Positions 23,815 through 34,644 of a stretch of 64,000 nt of DNA are shown here, in pieces (positions within the stretch are counted from its first letter, which is position 1; every line of letters begins with the position of its first letter). The notes under the pieces were generated by a model. That model saw only the letters and a list, made by a program, of their open reading frames with translations, had not been told where the DNA came from and ran no database searches. This DNA is from Cyathus striatus (taxonomy: Eukaryota > Basidiomycota > Agaricomycetes > Agaricales > Nidulariaceae), in the NCBI GenBank assembly GCA_025738555.1, contig JAOVFP010000013.1, positions 1,116,001 to 1,180,000 of the forward strand, written 5' to 3'. The position numbers were made by a program, and so were the translations under genes.

Positions 23815-23990
23815 CACTAAATGGAATCAATACTGTATGAAAATCAATAAAAATCAAATTAATAAGAATGAAATGTAGTACTTCAAATAATGGTCCCCAA
23901 TGATGATGTCAATGTATAAACAGGGTTTTTAACTATGCATGCTTAACCAGTAGGCTGTTCAGTCTTATATATGTAATGCACTTTACTATA
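23815..23990 (+). repeat. Second half of the split fold-back arm
   Basis: GGAATCAATACTG, TCAATAAAAATCAAATTAATAAG, GGTCCCCAATGATG and the GGGTTTTTAACTATGCATGC block follow the same order as bases 95-240 of the element at 19-774, with CpG decay. The right arm was not found downstream. Confidence 0.5.
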
Positions 23991-24630
23991 TTTAACCTCT
24001 AATTCTCTACTATTACTATGGACTTTGTGAAATGAAGGACCTGCCTGTTCTCTTATGTCTTCATCTACATATTGCCACGGTGGTATTCAGTCAAGCTAAA
24101 TATGAATTCTAACATTATTGAGTGTTTAAAACAGCAATTTTATAAATTATCTAGCAGGGGGTAGTAGATGAAGGGGAATTGTTAACTCCATGAACACTTA
24201 CAATTTTTGTCACACCCCACATGGCCCATTGAACAGAAAGTCCAAGTGTTTAAGTCCATCATGCTGAAAAGTGGCAAACACTTGGTTGTGTTGGTGCAGT
24301 ATATCTTGGCTGAGAGGCCTTGAAGAAACACATACACACTTCCCTAAAGTTCCACATTTGAATAGTTTTATCTTTCAGATGAGACTCCAATCAATGACAG
24401 CAGCAAAGACAGTTTATGATATATGCTATGTGGGCAGTGTTTTTTGGGCTCTAAGCACTTAAGCACTTGAATCCTTGCTCAGCCCTGAAGCTGAAGTTTT
24501 GAAGGTCAATGGCTGGCCAGTGGAGATGACATTGGGTAGAGTGTGTCTCATGCAAATAAAATCAGATGATATGAACAATACCATAAGAGTAATGAGACAA
24601 CAAGAATTTGGCAATGTACCAGCAGTGTAA
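23991..24630. other. CpG-poor sequence, nothing recognised
   Basis: It contains two short open frames (24271-24462 plus, 24459-24686 minus) without recognisable motifs. The stretch forms the left flank of the short-LTR element. Confidence 0.4.
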
Positions 24631-24635
24631 TTAAG

Positions 24636-24810
24636 TGTAGAGGTGTAGTCCTCTACAGGGTGAGCCTTCCTCAGTCCCAAGTGCATAAGACCAGTTCTAT
24701 AGGGAGAAACTAGCTACACAGGCATAGGGATGATGGTAAGAAAGACTAAAGAGTGGTGATGTAAGCGAGTCTACTTATGTACTACTGTAAACCTTAACCC
24801 AACTCTTACA
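24636..24810. repeat. Left LTR of the short-LTR element
   Basis: TG...CA ends, 175 bp, internal inverted motif TGTAGAGG...CCTCTACA near the start. Confidence 0.88.
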
Positions 24811-25845
24811 TACTCCCCTACTAGATTGATCCCAGGGGGCTCAATCTCACCTGGAGAGAGCCAAAGGAAAGGATGGATGGAAACTACCTAGAGCGACCAT
24901 CCAAAAGTCCACCAAAAACCTAGGAGAAACACCCTCAACAATCACAAACCAAGGCCTCACCCTCACCAAATATTAGGCAGAGCCGACAAGGTGACCATGC
25001 GAGGTGTGTAGGGACCACATATAGGCTAACAACCAAGGCCTGCTCGAGAAACAGCCTCTCATAGACTGTCCAGGCATGTAGGGACCACCCATGCTAACAA
25101 CCAAGGCCTCCTCAATAACATAGACCAACCAAAGAGAGGCACATAGGAGATATTTCGAAGAGAGAGTTTGTGTTGAAGGAGTGTGATGGTAGTGATATGG
25201 GGTCGGTATCACCAGAAATGAAGGGGAATGCGAATACAACACAGATCTCCAAGATGAACAAGGCTCCAGCAGTGATAGAGTGTAATAATGGTGCAAAAGG
25301 GGCTGAATAGGGGATAGGAATGGGGGGAGGTAGAAGGAATAGAGGTGTCGACGAAAAATGCGATAGCGCACGATCCAGGCGTCGTAGCGTGACGCGTAAG
25401 GAGTCCTCGGAAAGGTCTGAAAGAGGGCTACGCATACCCAAAAGAGCGAGCGGAACGAATCGGAACTGGATCCGAGACTGTCCGAACATCGTGGGGGACG
25501 TCGACGGCGATGGTGAGCCAAGGAGTGGTCGGATCTGGATGAATGAGGGGGCGATGGAAACGTATCGACGAGTGGAGTCGAACGCAAAAACAACCATGCG
25601 AATACGTGCCTTCGATCCCGAGATATGGCCCAACCATCATATGATCACCTCCTACACAGCCTGAAAACCCCAAGAGAATCCTTCAATGAGCAACCCAGGA
25701 AAGCCACAAATGCTGTTGAGCACTAGAACTGCAGAGCCAGAAGGTAAGAGGTCAGAGAACCTCTCACAAAGGGTTGGAGATAAGAGTTGGGTGAGACCAG
25801 CCTAACGCTGGCAGCTGGCAGCCTATAGCAGGCTATGCAAAAAAG

Positions 25846-26689
25846 TGTAGAGGTGTAGTCCTCTACAGGGTGAGCCTTCCTCAGTCCCAAGTGCGTAAGA
25901 CCAGTTCTAGAGGGAGAAACTAGCTACACAGGCGTAGGGATGATGGTAAGAAAGACTAAAGAGTGGTGATGTAAGCGAGTCTACTTATGTACTACTGTCA
26001 TATCCCGTATCGCCTACCTCTGGACCCCTATGCTCTTACTCCGCCTTTCCCTTTGTTTACTCCGGACTTTGATTACGCTCTTAGTATTACATACTGATTA
26101 CTGTACATAGATTACTCTTGTTTCCTTTCTTCCGTTCTACTGAGCTATCCCCTCAGTATTGTAGTATACATCTCATAGTAAGTCACTTATCATTCTTAAG
26201 TGCGCCACTATCTGTTTTACTTTACACCGCCATACGCACTCACTTCTCCGACGCGTTTTATTATGTTTAATTAGTTATAGTCTTCATTCTACGTACGCCT
26301 ACCCTGACCGTACTTCTCCGCTGGCCTTGGCCAGCGGCCTTTACTTACTCCGAGTCTCCAGTATTTAAGTAGTACTCAATTTGTACTTTAGTCTTCAGTT
26401 TCGTATTGAACTACGTCCTCACCCTTTCGTCTGACTTGAGTTACATCTCTCGTCCTCCGTCTCTCGTCTTCTCCGAAGGGCTTGCCCTTACTCCGAAATC
26501 CAGGACCAGGAATCCCAGGGGTGCAGCACATAAGCTGAAGCCAAAGTCCTACCCCCTGAGTTATCGTTCTCCGCTTTCGTCTTACACTCACCCCTCGCTT
26601 CTCCGCAGTCACTCTCTCGTACTCCGCCGCCAAGTCAGGCTAGGGGCACGGTCGTGACAACTACTGTAAACCTTAACCCAACTCTTACA
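25846..26689. repeat. Right LTR, interrupted by a solo LTR
   Basis: The same 175-bp LTR is cut after GTACTAC (25995) and resumes at 26665; the interruption is the 664-bp solo LTR plus its 5-bp duplication. A short purine run (GCAAAAAAG) precedes it. Confidence 0.88.
25996..26659. mobile_element. Solo LTR of a second family (TSD ACTAC)
   Basis: This 664-bp block begins TGTCATATCCCG and ends GGTCGTGACA, so its ends are TGTCA...TGACA, typical of Ty3-type LTRs. The 5-bp site ACTAC is found at 25991-25995 and 26660-26664. It has normal CpG content, unlike its surroundings, and includes CTTCTCCG and ACTCCG motifs many times. The lack of an internal region indicates LTR-LTR recombination after insertion. 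It entered after the host element had already integrated. Confidence 0.85.
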
Positions 26690-26694
26690 TTAAG

Positions 26695-27164
26695 AGACCA
26701 AGCATGAAGCTTGAAATCATGTGCTGGTAGCAAGATATCATGTATGTCATCATACTGTAATGTCATGTTCAACATCTGATGTTGTAATGACCACTGGTGG
26801 ATGTATAGAGTACAATACACCAGATGATTACACAGAGAACACCTTGAAGTTGAATGAACACCAATAAGTTCTCTTGACATAAGCATATTGAATAGAATGA
26901 GCTGTCAAATGAAGTCAAAATAAGACTCAGATCTCAGAATGGAGAAAATTTGCAGACTTCAAGTATATAGTTAGCATTTACTAGCTTGCAATTGGCTTGA
27001 CAAAGACATGATAGGCTTTGGATACAGTGTTGTGGGATAGAATCTAGACTCAATGGAATCACAAATGATGCATGATGTTTATATGTGATATGTACAGTAC
27101 AAGAAAAATAACCCCTCCAAACAATGTGACTTGCTAACTAAGTATCATGGTGTGACCCACTGGG
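26695..27164. other. CpG-poor spacer
   Basis: AT-rich sequence between the LTR element and the left end of the hAT element. No gene, repeat or RNA was recognised. Confidence 0.4.
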
Positions 27165-27743
27165 CAGTGATGTTTGCTTTGGTGTCAGTGTCAGTGACAC
27201 TTTTGATGCCGATGGCTGTATAACAGCATCAAGACACTGTCATTGATGATGTTAGACATTGAGGTGGAGTGATTATGTGATCCTGACACCTAGCAAAGGC
27301 TAGCATGCCCCACTTAAGTAGAAAATTCAATGAATTTACTTAATTTATGATATTATGTGGACATGCCCAAGCAAGTGTGTACTGAGTAGAGGAGCAAGTT
27401 TACCAAGGGACAGTGAGCAAGTCTCACTACTGTAGAGTGTATGCAGCATAGAACATAGATTGTAATCACCTATTACTGCTGCAAGCTATGCCAATCTCTT
27501 CTGATGTTTGGAACTACTTCTACAAGTCTAAAATGAAACACAAGAACAATAATTCCTTCTACAGTGCTTGGTGCAAGTCCTGTCTCACTCATGAAGCATG
27601 AAAAGAATGGCATAAGGAACTTAATGAGCAATACCAAGGGCAGAGAGACACCTGTCACACTGAAGAACAGATTCTTGAATCATGTAAGCTATTGAGTTTC
27701 AATTCAGGAGATGGGGACCATTGGTTGATGACATGATAATGCA

Positions 27744-30700
27744 ATGGTAAAGACAGTTGATAGAGCAAAATCAAGGCATGTTGAAATGATGTGGAATCAT
27801 CTAGCTGATCATTGTAATTCTGTTGACTCTCAAGTCAAAGCTATGGCAAAACAATGACAAGGAGGATATGCTCAAAAGAGAGCAAAGGATAAAGAAAATC
27901 AGGTATTACAGTAGCAATGAGTTATATCACTTGAATAAAAATAGCTCACACTTCGACAGCTCCCACTTCAGGAGCACTCCTTGCAAACTCACACACCCAA
28001 GGGAAGATCCAGTTCACAGGATACTACCCTTGTCTCCAAGAGTTCTAATACAGTACATGTGACATGGCATAGAAGGACAGATACTTTTGTCCCAAACCAC
28101 TCAGATGCAGTATTTCTAAGCAATAAGGTAATGTTGCTTGGGCCAATGGAGTGGGACCTTCAGCACATTGAAGAGTGGAATGCTGATCTCTGTCAGCTCA
28201 TGGTTGCCTGCAATATTTCATGGTGGGCTGTTGAAAATCCTTTCTGGTGCTATTTCTTCAAGAAGTGGGTTCCTGGTTGTTTAATCCCAGGCAGAAAACA
28301 GTTATCTGGTTGCATTTTGGATAGCCAGGCAGATCTGGCAGTTAATAACATTCAGAGAGAAGTAAATGGAAAGTATGGGACTGGGCAGTGTGATGGCTGG
28401 AAGAATATTTCAAAAGACTCATTAATTGGTTCTATGGTCAATGTTGAATTTGAGATAAAACTACAGTCTACAATAGGCCTGTGCATGGGTCGACCCACCA
28501 CCATCCATTATCCGAATTATGGCTATCCGCTGGATATGGATATGGATTGACAATTATTACAGATTTTGGCACCCATCCATGCCAATCCATGCTACTGTCG
28601 GCTATCAGGAAGCTGGCCACACCCAGAATCGGGTTACGGCTCATTCTCCAGCTTCCACATTGACTACTTGTACAATTTGTTGATACAGTTGGGTACATTG
28701 CTATAGTATTTATATAATTTATAAGTATTTAGACTGTTGCACTCCTGTATATATAGAAATTCAAGAGTTAGTTGACTGCTATAACTAAAATAGGCTGAAT
28801 CTAAGATGCAGAATCTCACACTTTGGAAAGAAGATAACACTGCAACATCATGCAGTACATCCAAAGCATACAATCAGGCTATATATATATTTTAAGGCCC
28901 TTCAAATTCATTGGAATCAGTTTGGAAATCCCATTCTCACTTGTTTCTATTCTATCTTTGATCTATATGAAAGAGTGCTAGTAAGATACAGTTTCAAGGA
29001 ATATATTGAACTGTCTGTATCCTTCCTACATAATAAATCTATGCTACAAAATTTATGACATAGAATATACACAATAAATACATTACTATTCATGCTTTAC
29101 CTTAATTTTAGCAATTTTCCTTTGCTTAAAACTGCAGATATCTCTTGAACCTCTACTTCTCATTGTATTATCCTAATACATCAAATATTGGATGCTACAG
29201 ACAAAATAGAGCACTGTATGAAATCATTATAGGTAGAAGAAATATATATTAATATTTTAAAAGCATTAACTGAGTATAATATGCAAGCTATTGCTTCAAA
29301 TATCCAAATCATTGCTTATCTTGGAAGAAAGATTATATTTCAGCTGTAAAATCTGTTCAGCTGCTAAACAAGCCATGGTGATTATTAATAAGGGGTGGCC
29401 AGTTTCCCAGTTTTCCTACTTCCCAAGGTCTCACAACAAAAATACTTACAACACCTCTCAGAGTGCCTCAAAAAATATGGTTTAAGTCTTGTATAATTCT
29501 ATATGAGATATAATATCTAGCACATGTATTTAATTCTAAGTACACAGTCTTTGAAAAGAACAAATTCGAATTTTCTGCTAATGTGGCCAGGTTCCTGAGC
29601 TAATACAGTAAATTTAGATGGGTGCCCCGGATGAGCTAAAAATATCCAAATACCCATGGGAAATCATCCAGATCCATCTGAACTTGGCTAAATTCGGATA
29701 ATATCTGTGGGTATTCAGATACTGGCCATCCATGCACAGCCTTAGTCTACAACATTGTGAAGTCTAAATAAAACTAATGACTTTATTCTAGCCTTATTTA
29801 ATAGGTACAATGTCTGCACAGACAAAGACAGCTGAGAACCTACTGGAGATCATAAAGAACAACATCAGATATTGTACTGATGTCTTAAGTATCAATTTGA
29901 TAGCATGGTGTACAGATTCCAGTGGAGAATCATTGAAAATGTGAAGGCTATTGAAAGCATCATATAATTCAATGGCAGTTGTGGAATGCTGGGCTCACCA
30001 GGTAAGGTAGTATTTGACTTTTACAATTTTATCTGACTTCATTCTCTGAACATGTTAATCTCATAGTCAGTGACTACTTCAAGCTGAAAACACCATATAT
30101 TACTGTTATAAATAATGCACTTGAAGTTTCCAAGTGGTTTAACAACCATTCTCACACACTGGGGGTTCTTTGGCAGCAACATAGCATTGGACAATCATGA
30201 ATCAAGCCAATTACTTTAATTCTTCCAGTACTCACCAGATGGATGTCACACTATCTGGTTGTATCTCAACTTCTCAAACTCAAGAATACTTTCCGGAAAA
30301 TTGTTAATAACCCTCAGGTTCATGGAGATCTTGTATGCACTGGTACTTGGTCAGATGTGAAGGAAAAGGCTGCAGATATATCACATATACTTGAGTCTCC
30401 TGGATTTTGGACAGATTTGCTGATGTATGTTACAATTTTTATTTTTATTTTTATTTACTAACTATACACTATTATAGTATTAAGTCGCATTTAGAACCAT
30501 TTGCATTCACTGTGAATGTTACACAAAGTGACAGTGCTCAGTTAGATGTCATTTTCATCACATTAGCAAATCTCTATCACATATTTTCAGATTCAAGGAT
30601 CAACAGCACTGTCTGTGACAGTGTTATTAGAAGCCTTGAGAAATGATGGAAGAAAGCAGATCAAGACATCTTTATTTTGGCTCTCGTCTTTAACCCCTAT

Positions 30701-32584
30701 ATCTGTTGTACCTGTCTCCATCCAAATAGTCCATTGAAGATGATGGGAGGGCTTTGACCAATATTCAAGAAATGTTTTATTAGATTTTTTGATGATGAAC
30801 CAGATGCTGCTTGTCAGTCTTCATTTGCTGACTACATTTCAGATGTTGGAAGGTGGAGCTATGAAAGCATGTACCTTTCAGATCTACTTAATTCTGAATT
30901 GCACAGAACTGTAAGTATATCACATTATACGTGTTAGCTATTTACTAATAATATATATATATAGTCAGCCAACATAAACCTAGTGAGTTTATGGCAATGT
31001 GGCCGAAATTCTTGAGTCACTCATGAATTTCGGACATGGCTGGTTTGGGTAAACAGAGCATTGTATTAGGAGTCTGGACTCGAAAAGCTGCTGGAACACC
31101 AAAATTCAATTGCTAATTATTATTCTTGATAGGTCTTGCCAAACAACCAAGTTGGGGTTGCTCAAGGGAGGAAGCACATAGGTGCGAGTTTCAGAGAAGC
31201 TGTCTGGCTTCTATCACTGTCTTTCAATCACAAGGGACACCAGTACAGGGTGACAAGCTATTGGCTGATAATAGTTTTATTTTTTTCACTCTTATTGACT
31301 TTACTTACTTTCTTCTTACCCTGAGGTGTTAGAAATTGCTGGGAATGGGCAAGCTTGGCTAGGTGTGAATGGAGCTGTGACTGAGATGCTGAGGGATTGC
31401 TCTGTGCAGAGGGAGCAGATGCAGATCACAAATAGTCCCCGAGCCCTTGGGACTGCACCCAAAAACACCAAACCCAAGCTTTCTGTTTCTAGTAATTTTT
31501 GACATCTCTTTTTCTTGTCTCTTGACATGGACTCTTAAACACAATGTAAAGTAGTGCAGTAAATAGACATGGGGTCTGTGATGCAAGAGAATGCATTGCA
31601 CAGACCATCTATCATTTGTATTTAATTCCACTCCCCACTGAGGGAGATGATCATCTTTTGTTCACTCAGTATTTTTCTGTGGGACCGTGCTTTGAGCTTA
31701 GATCAACCTCTAGTTTTTATCTCTTTTATTCTTCATGTTGTAATCTACTAGCTAAGTATTTCCTTCCCTCATACCCTCTGTTTTCTCTCTGTGCTCTGCT
31801 CCCACAATGTTTAAACTTGTTGCATTTGTCTCCACATGTGGATTACATAATCCATTGAACATGTCTCTCACATGGTCTAACGGACCACATCTTGCTTGCC
31901 AGAACTTCATTTACTCATACACTAACACACAGGCTCCCACAAACAGACACTCATGTCTCCATCCCCCTTCCACAGTGAGAACATAATACTGGTGAGAGGA
32001 ATGGAAGAAATGGGATTGTACAGATGGCGATGCATATCTTAAGTGTGGTGCCGAATTCAGCTGCAACAGAATGTCTATTCAGCAAATATGAGGCCTTGCA
32101 TACAAAGCTGAAAAACTGCCTACATTACAATAAGGTTTGGAAGATGGTTTTACTCAGAAATGACATAGACAAGCAGTTCTGCTTCACACAAAGAACTTCT
32201 AGAAAGTGCAAGCTTGGTCTTGTGGATAATGAAATATCAGCTACTATAGAATCTCATAGTGATGGAATCATGATTACAGACTTGCAAGACATCTTGGAAG
32301 GTGAAGACAATCATGACATGGATAATGACTCCATTGTCCCATTTCCAGCAGTTGCAGATGAGCTAATGGCAGATGCAACAGAAGCTGACCTTGAATACAC
32401 AAACCAGGATTCGCCCAGTAACTCAAACCCTCACATTGACTATCATACTCTGGAGTCTCTATTCCACTATCCCACTCATTCAGACCCTTGCCCATGTTCC
32501 TACAAGTTTATGCTAGAATACTGGAAGAAAGCAGAACTGGGGCTTGAAGCAGAAATCACATTTCATGAAGCTGAGGCTGAGTGA
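27744..32584 (+). pseudogene. hAT-family transposase, inactivated
   Basis: Blocks typical of fungal hAT transposases follow in order: an N-terminal zinc-finger-like stretch (RHVEMMWNHLADHCNSV, 27.76 kb), a core with WWAVENPFW, FFKKWVPGC, GCILD and TGQCDGWKNISK (28.2-28.4 kb), IAWCTDSSGESLKM (29.9 kb), VECWAHQ before an intron (about 29.98 kb), then VTQSDSAQLDVIF, LYHIFS and WKKADQDIFILALVFNPY (30.5-30.7 kb), and the C-terminal dimerisation domain LSVVPNSAATECLFSKYEALHTK (32.04 kb). In-frame TGA codons occur at 27855, 29942 and 30644, where relatives carry arginine, as expected from CGA to TGA. The 1.27-kb insertion at 28473 also cuts the coding region. The product would cut and paste hAT DNA in the nucleus; this copy cannot be functional. 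Confidence 0.85.
28473..29743. mobile_element. hAT-like non-autonomous element in the transposase gene (TSD AGTCTACA)
   Basis: The 8-bp site AGTCTACA lies at 28465-28472 and 29744-29751. Ends are ATAGGCCTGTGCATGG and its near inverse CCATGCACAGCCTT. Inside both ends lie multiple TATGGAT, ATCCAT, TATCCG and ATTCGGATA motifs, in both orientations. The 1271-bp interior is AT-rich and has no transposase. It landed in the coding region of a hAT transposase, so it is younger than that element. Confidence 0.82.
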
Positions 32585-32700
32585 GTAGCAATGGACAATT
32601 AATAGTTATTATCAATTGATTAGTTAACCTTCAAAAATTACATGGTAAATAAATCTATTCACACAGCCATTGACAGGATATGACAGCATTGACATCTGAC

Positions 32701-33590
32701 TAGGCAAATGCACGGGTAACCCTTGGGTATCTGGACCTTGACCCATACCTGTACCCTTTCCCATGGGTACGGGTTCATGGGGTACTGTGGGTAGCGGGTA
32801 ACCCATGGGGTTTTCATGGGTTTTGTTGTTCTGTGCATATTACACCATTTTTAATTGAAGATATTGAAAAGACATAAGTATGAAGTGTTATATTTAAAAG
32901 TAGAGTTAGACAATTAGACTGCATATACTAGTGCTACATCCATGCCAAAATACGAAAGGAACAAGTTTGAATTAGAAAAGGAATACTAATTTATGTGTTC
33001 ATGAGAAGATAAATAGTAGATCACTTATAGAATAGGAAGCAGACCACTAAAAAATATGTTTGTAGAGACGTTCTGATCGTGTAGTATTGGATTATTAGTG
33101 GCTATAAAACCGAAAGGAATTACAGCGAATTGAGGGAATGAGAGGTAACTTATGTGTACTGGAGAAGACACAGAATATATCCCTTATATAATAGGAACCA
33201 GATCACCTAAAATATGTATATACCGTCATTATAATTGTATGATAATAGGCTATTCATATCTATAATATCAACATGAAATATAACAAAATGACAGAGATAC
33301 ATTAGATTTGGTGAATTGAATGTAGGCATGCTACTAAGTTCAACCCCGCGAGCTGAACAATATGCAAAATCAAGTTGTTGGTGTATACATGAACACTAAT
33401 TACAATGAAGTAAATTATATACTTGTTATCAAAGTGTTGGGCTTGTGTACTTATACATTAATCCTTTTTATTCAATATAAAGCCTACGGGTACCAGTGGG
33501 TTACGGGTCTCAGAGACCTGACCCGGACCCGTACCCGCGGTACCCATACCCGCGATCTGTGCGGGTATGGCCTACCCGTGCTATTGCCTA
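32701..33590. mobile_element. hAT-like non-autonomous element with GGGTA/TACCC arrays (TSD CATCTGAC)
   Basis: CATCTGAC is present exactly at 32693-32700 and 33591-33598. The ends TAGGCAAATGCACGGGTA and TACCCGTGCTATTGCCTA are inverted copies differing only at a central AT/TA. Subterminal regions (32715-32820 and 33480-33580) are dense in GGGTACC, GGGTAACCC and ACCCGTA motifs in both orientations. The centre is AT-rich without a gene. The 890-bp element lies in the 3' non-coding part of the decayed hAT transposon. Confidence 0.87.
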
Positions 33591-33659
33591 CATCTGACAC
33601 ATTGGTCCACAGTGTCAGCGTGACGATGTCAGACACTGTCAAGAACATCACTGCCACTG

Positions 33660-34079
33660 GGAACCTGTTTTCAAGTTGTTCCGAAGTTGCTCAATGCTCA
33701 GTCATTTAGCATGCGATTCATGCTATAGGCTAGCTCGACATGAGAAGTTACTACGCTCAAAGCGCTCAACATAGGTGTTGATTTGCTTTGGCATATCTTG
33801 CTGAAACTCGTGCTTATCTAGATTATCAATCTCCTGACACTACAGGACCATCAGATAGAGGCCTAGGGCCCAGCGGAGACCCGGCACACCATCCGGTTGT
33901 CTTACAAGCGTCCTTATCAAATTCTGGAATACAAACCCTCTTTTACGTAAAGCTTTCGCACAATTCTGCTCATTACAAGGTAAGCAGACCATTAATAACA
34001 AGCCGCCGTACGCAAGTCATACGCGTCCTCATATCTACTAACTGTAATGCAGACATAATCTATGGGCTTGGCTGAAGAG
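33660..34079. other. Normal-CpG flank, no clear gene
   Basis: CpG content returns to normal here. An open frame at 33788-34075 lacks recognisable motifs; it may hold earlier exons of the dehydrogenase relic that follows, too decayed to read. Confidence 0.35.
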
Positions 34080-34474
34080 AAGCTATCCACCCCTATACCG
34101 CTGAAAAGGTACAAAATGCTAGAGCAACGTCCAATGCAAAACCATATCGGCGTAGTATTATCACCAATCTTGGTGATCATATGGATCTTCCCAATGAAAG
34201 ATTTAAAAACCTAGATGGCGCCTGGAAAGATACCATCCTCGTCAGTATCTTTATTCATCTTAGTATCGTATCTTTTAAATCTAACACCTTGTTATAGACC
34301 ATTGACCAAGGTATCGCCACATAAATGTACGCTGCTGCATCCCCCAACTCGAAAGGGAAAGGCGGCGCGTACCTCACTGTGAGCCAAGTCAAGGAAACGA
34401 TTTGGCTGATGACTGATAACGATGCAGATAAATTGTGGGAGTTGTCAAATAGCATCCCCGGAACCAAGTTCTGA
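34080..34474 (+). pseudogene. Short-chain dehydrogenase relic (C-terminal part)
   Basis: The plus strand encodes a short SDR-like C-terminal half: a degraded counterpart of the HPG-x-IxTNLG motif (SIITNLGDHMD), an intron (GTCAGT...TTATAG), then DQGIAT, YAAASPNSKGKGGAYL and DADKLWELSNSIPGTKF before TGA at 34472. Fungal retinol-dehydrogenase-like SDRs end in this way, with DQGAAT, KGGAYL and AEKLWALSE. A TAA stop at 34322 interrupts DQGIAT-x-MYAA, and the HPG motif has become KPYRR. The Rossmann fold with the YxxxK site is not found upstream, so the gene is a dead 3' remnant. Confidence 0.65.
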
Positions 34475-34644
34475 AGATGTTTCAATGGTTTGACATAACA
34501 AGATGACTTTGCACTTGTATTTTTAATAGACACACTTTACATAGCTATTGAATCTCATCGAATTCGACACTGTTACAATCCAAGTACTTTAGTATAAACT
34601 GTCCTCGAAGTGTCCCAGTTATAAGAATTCAACTCGAAACTGAT

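Larger units (their letters stand above)
24636..26689. mobile_element. Non-autonomous short-LTR retrotransposon (TSD TTAAG)
   Basis: Two direct repeats begin TGTAGAGGTGTAG and end CTCTTACA: 24636-24810 (175 bp) and 25846-26689, which is also 175 bp after removal of the solo LTR and its duplicated site. The LTRs follow the TG...CA rule. The target duplication TTAAG is seen at 24631-24635 and 26690-26694. The two LTRs differ at three positions that I can see, two of them CpG to CpA. The interior (24811-25845, 1.03 kb) has no gag or pol; it contains a repeated AACAACCAAGGCCT block at 25.03 and 25.10 kb and CpG-rich sequence at 25.34-25.65 kb with overlapping open frames that may be captured host DNA. 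This is a TRIM/LARD-type element dependent on another element's proteins. I could not decide its strand. Confidence 0.88.
27165..33655 (+). mobile_element. Decayed hAT transposon with nested insertions
   Basis: The left end has CACTGGGCAGTGATGTT (about 27160) and the right end has its near inverse, AACATCACTGCCACTG (about 33640-33655). Both ends continue into GTCAGTGTCA-type subterminal motifs. Between them lies a broken hAT transposase on the plus strand. Two further TIR elements sit inside, at 28473-29743 and 32701-33590. Without them the element is about 4.3 kb, a normal size for hAT. CpG is almost absent. I could not find a matching 8-bp duplication at the outer ends, so the exact boundaries are uncertain. 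Confidence 0.6.

Noticed and set aside
24973..25593. 206-codon minus open frame in the LTR element interior
   Set aside because: Overlapping frames on the same and opposite strands are also open and no gag, protease or polymerase motif is visible. It is left as part of the element.
27165..33655. Exact ends of the large hAT element
   Set aside because: Inverted ends are similar, but no matching 8-bp duplication was found next to them, so base-exact borders are not claimed.
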